Assembly (NCBI GenBank): GCA_000432735.1 | Contig: FR887808.1 | Coordinates: 73,914-118,548 of the forward strand | DNA: 44,635 bases | Reading direction: 5' to 3' | DNA from: Bacteroides sp. CAG:443 | GTDB lineage: Bacteria > Bacteroidota > Bacteroidia > Bacteroidales > Bacteroidaceae | Shown here: positions 42,881-44,635 of the stretch, piece by piece | Layout: each line of letters starts with the position of its first letter | How positions within the stretch are numbered: position 1 is the first letter of the stretch | Translations under genes and position numbers: made by a program | Notes under the pieces: model-generated | What the model was told of the DNA's origin: nothing | The model's database searches: none | What the model saw: only the letters and a program-made list of their open reading frames with translations

Positions 42881-44131
42881 ATGACAGACTTGATACAAGA
42901 AATATATGGTACCATCATGCGCAACAAGCTGCGTACCATCCTGACGGGCTTCTCGGTGGCATGGGGCATCTTCATGCTGATTGTGCTGCTGGGTGCCGGA
43001 AACGGACTGATACATGCCTTCGAAGGGCAGTCGAGCAGAATGAAGATGAATTCCATCAAGATTTATCCGGGATACACGTCGAAACCTTTCAAGGGACTTC
43101 AGGAGGGCAGACGCCTCTCGCTCGACGAAAGCGACCGGCAGCTCACCACAGAGGCTTTCCCCAACAATGTGACGTCGACGGGAGCCAGCGTAAGCAAGGA
43201 GGGGGCTATCCTGACCTTCGGCAAGGAGCATGTATCCATCTCCCTGCAAGGGGTGTTTCCCAACTATACGGAGCTGGAGGCGGCAAAGCTGAAAGAAGGA
43301 CGTTTCATCAACGACCGCGACATGAGGGAACGGCGCAAGGTGCTGGTGCTGCACGAGAAGACGGTCCGCATGCTGTTTCCCAAGACGGAAGCGCTGGGAC
43401 AGTACGTCGACGTGCAGGGAGTGGCTTACCGGGTAGTGGGTATCTACGCCGACCAGAACAGTTTCTCGCCCTCGGCACTCGTACCTTTTACAACCGTCCA
43501 GCTGGTATACGGCAAAGGCGACAGCATCGACAACCTGACGTTTGCCACCGAAGGGCTGACCGACGAGGTGACCAACCAGAAGTTTGAAACGGATTACCGC
43601 AAGGCGATGGGACTGCACAAGAACTTCGACCCCACCGACCAAAGTGCCATCTGGATGTGGAATCGCTTTACACAGTACCTCCAGCAGCAGTCGGCTACCC
43701 ACATTCTGCACATCGCCATTTGGGTAATCGGCATATTCACCCTGCTGAGCGGCATCGTGGGCGTGAGCAACATCATGCTCATCACCGTGCGCGAACGTAC
43801 GCACGAGTTCGGCATCCGCAAGGCACTGGGAGCCAAGCCTGCCTCTATCCTGTGGCTGATTATCTCGGAGAGTGTGGCCATCACCACTTTCTTCGGCTAC
43901 ATCGGCATGGTGGCAGGCATCGCCGTCACGGAGTACATGAACCAGGTGGCGGGCAAGCAGACCGTCGACGCGGGCGTGTTCAGCGTAACGGTCTTCGAGA
44001 ATCCTACGGTAGACCTGAGCATCGCCGTCCAGGCCACCCTGACACTGATTATCGCCGGTACGCTTGCCGGACTCTTCCCCGCCCGGAAGGCAGCCCGCAT
44101 CCGTCCGATAGAAGCATTAAGAGCAGACTGA
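42881..44131 (+). CDS. MacB-like ABC exporter, permease 1
   Basis: A 416-residue permease with the MacB plan: one N-terminal helix (about residues 17-42, TILTGFSVAWGIFMLIVLLGAG), a large periplasmic domain (about 43-280), and three C-terminal helices. Helix 2 is HILHIAIWVIGIFTLLSGIV, helix 3 SESVAITTFFGYIGMVAGI, and helix 4 ATLTLIIAGTLAGLFPARKA. The coupling-helix region RERTHEFGIRKALGAKPASI matches the FtsX/MacB consensus. It ends ALRAD just 1 bp before the next permease. Confidence 0.94.
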   Translation: MTDLIQEIYGTIMRNKLRTILTGFSVAWGIFMLIVLLGAGNGLIHAFEGQSSRMKMNSIKIYPGYTSKPFKGLQEGRRLSLDESDRQLTTEAFPNNVTSTGASVSKEGAILTFGKEHVSISLQGVFPNYTELEAAKLKEGRFINDRDMRERRKVLVLHEKTVRMLFPKTEALGQYVDVQGVAYRVVGIYADQNSFSPSALVPFTTVQLVYGKGDSIDNLTFATEGLTDEVTNQKFETDYRKAMGLHKNFDPTDQSAIWMWNRFTQYLQQQSATHILHIAIWVIGIFTLLSGIVGVSNIMLITVRERTHEFGIRKALGAKPASILWLIISESVAITTFFGYIGMVAGIAVTEYMNQVAGKQTVDAGVFSVTVFENPTVDLSIAVQATLTLIIAGTLAGLFPARKAARIRPIEALRAD

Positions 44132-44132
44132 C

Positions 44133-44635
44133 ATGAGAAGAATAGATTTTGACACGTGGGAGGAAATCTTCCTTACCATTACACGCAACAAGACACGAAG
44201 CGTGCTGACGGCTTTCGGCATCTTCTGGGGAATCTTCATGCTGGTGGCACTCATGGGAGGCGCACGGGGCATGCAGGACATGCTCTCGCGGCAGTTTCAG
44301 GGATTTGCCACCAACTCGGGATTCATGGCTTCCAACAATACGTCGAAGGCTTACAAGGGATTCCAGCAGGGAAGATGGTGGAGTATGGAAAATCAGGACG
44401 TGGAACGTCTGCGCAACAGCGTACCGGGACTGGACATCGTGACGGCTACCATCGCCCAGTGGGGAGTGAACATCGTATACGAGCAATACAGCATATCGGG
44501 TACGCTGAAAGGGCTTTATCCGGAATACGACCGGATAGAGGAACCGCTTATCCGTATCGGACGCTCGCTGAACGAAACCGACATACGCGACCGCCGGAAG
44601 GTGTGCGTCATCGGGAAACGTATCTACGAAACGCT
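44133..44635 (+). CDS. MacB-like ABC exporter, permease 2, 5' part only
   Basis: It starts with ATG 1 bp after the first permease and runs off the window after 167 codons without a stop. MRRIDFDTWEEIFLTITRNK and the first membrane helix (about residues 23-43, SVLTAFGIFWGIFMLVALMGG) match the first permease, followed by the start of the periplasmic domain. The two permeases are related and probably form a heterodimer with the shared ATPase. The C-terminal helices lie beyond the window. Confidence 0.92.
   Translation, partial: MRRIDFDTWEEIFLTITRNKTRSVLTAFGIFWGIFMLVALMGGARGMQDMLSRQFQGFATNSGFMASNNTSKAYKGFQQGRWWSMENQDVERLRNSVPGLDIVTATIAQWGVNIVYEQYSISGTLKGLYPEYDRIEEPLIRIGRSLNETDIRDRRKVCVIGKRIYET

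Overview
This window is a chromosomal segment of a Bacteroidales species, most likely a gut Bacteroides or Phocaeicola; I cannot name the species. Several lines support this. There is a SusD-type glycan-binding lipoprotein, secreted proteins with Bacteroidetes signal peptides cut before Gln, a GldB-type lipoprotein and an ExbB/ExbD/TonB set of Bacteroidetes form. Promoters match the Bacteroides pattern of a -33 TTTG box, a spacer of about 20 bp and a -7 TAnnTTTG box (perfect upstream of psd, dnaE, pfkA and the ROK kinase). There is no phage, insertion sequence, CRISPR array or plasmid function here. Most genes are full-length and tightly packed.

Layout. 1-1153 is the 3' end of a susD gene that closes a polysaccharide utilization locus lying to the left. 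1230-5806 (minus) holds dnaE, trxA and a small acidic protein. 5885-7704 (plus) is a phosphatidylethanolamine operon: psd, pssA and a small membrane protein. 8201-10656 has an Lrp/AsnC regulator divergent from an M64 metallopeptidase and a GNAT acetyltransferase. 10848-16123 (minus) carries tonB, a short-chain polyprenyl synthase, tatD, tRNA-Ser(GGA), and exbB - membrane protein - exbD - exbD. 16299-18919 (plus) is cmk-ispH and pfkA. 19002-24428 has a CvfB-like RNA-binding protein, a secreted endonuclease/exonuclease/phosphatase protein, and an antiporter-tcdA-lolD-like operon. 24640-26281 is asd and a DNA alkyltransferase.

From 26286 the window mixes pectin enzymes with housekeeping genes. 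There is a pectate lyase lipoprotein (minus), a dipeptidyl peptidase IV, lipA, an unrecognised membrane protein with a Nudix-like tail, and then the fabI-gldB-rsmI-like operon (minus). Next comes the set GH28 polygalacturonase - DUF4861-like protein - GH43. A ROK glucokinase follows on the minus strand, and the window ends inside a MacB-like ABC export operon. The lyase, GH28, DUF4861-like and GH43 products are all exported and together could break down pectic polymers and side chains. The matching SusC/SusD pair and sensor are not in this segment.

The least explained parts are non-coding: (i) a nested tandem repeat at about 40711-40958 (unit 79-80 bp built of three ~26.5 bp sub-units) isolated between two facing terminators; (ii) a decayed 88 bp tandem duplication at 7943-8118; (iii) a long leader with a 59 nt hairpin before the GH28 gene; (iv) a perfect 10 bp inverted repeat at the pectate lyase promoter and an orphan terminator-like hairpin beside it. 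Among proteins, the membrane protein with the degenerate Nudix-like domain and the DUF4861-like protein are the least understood.
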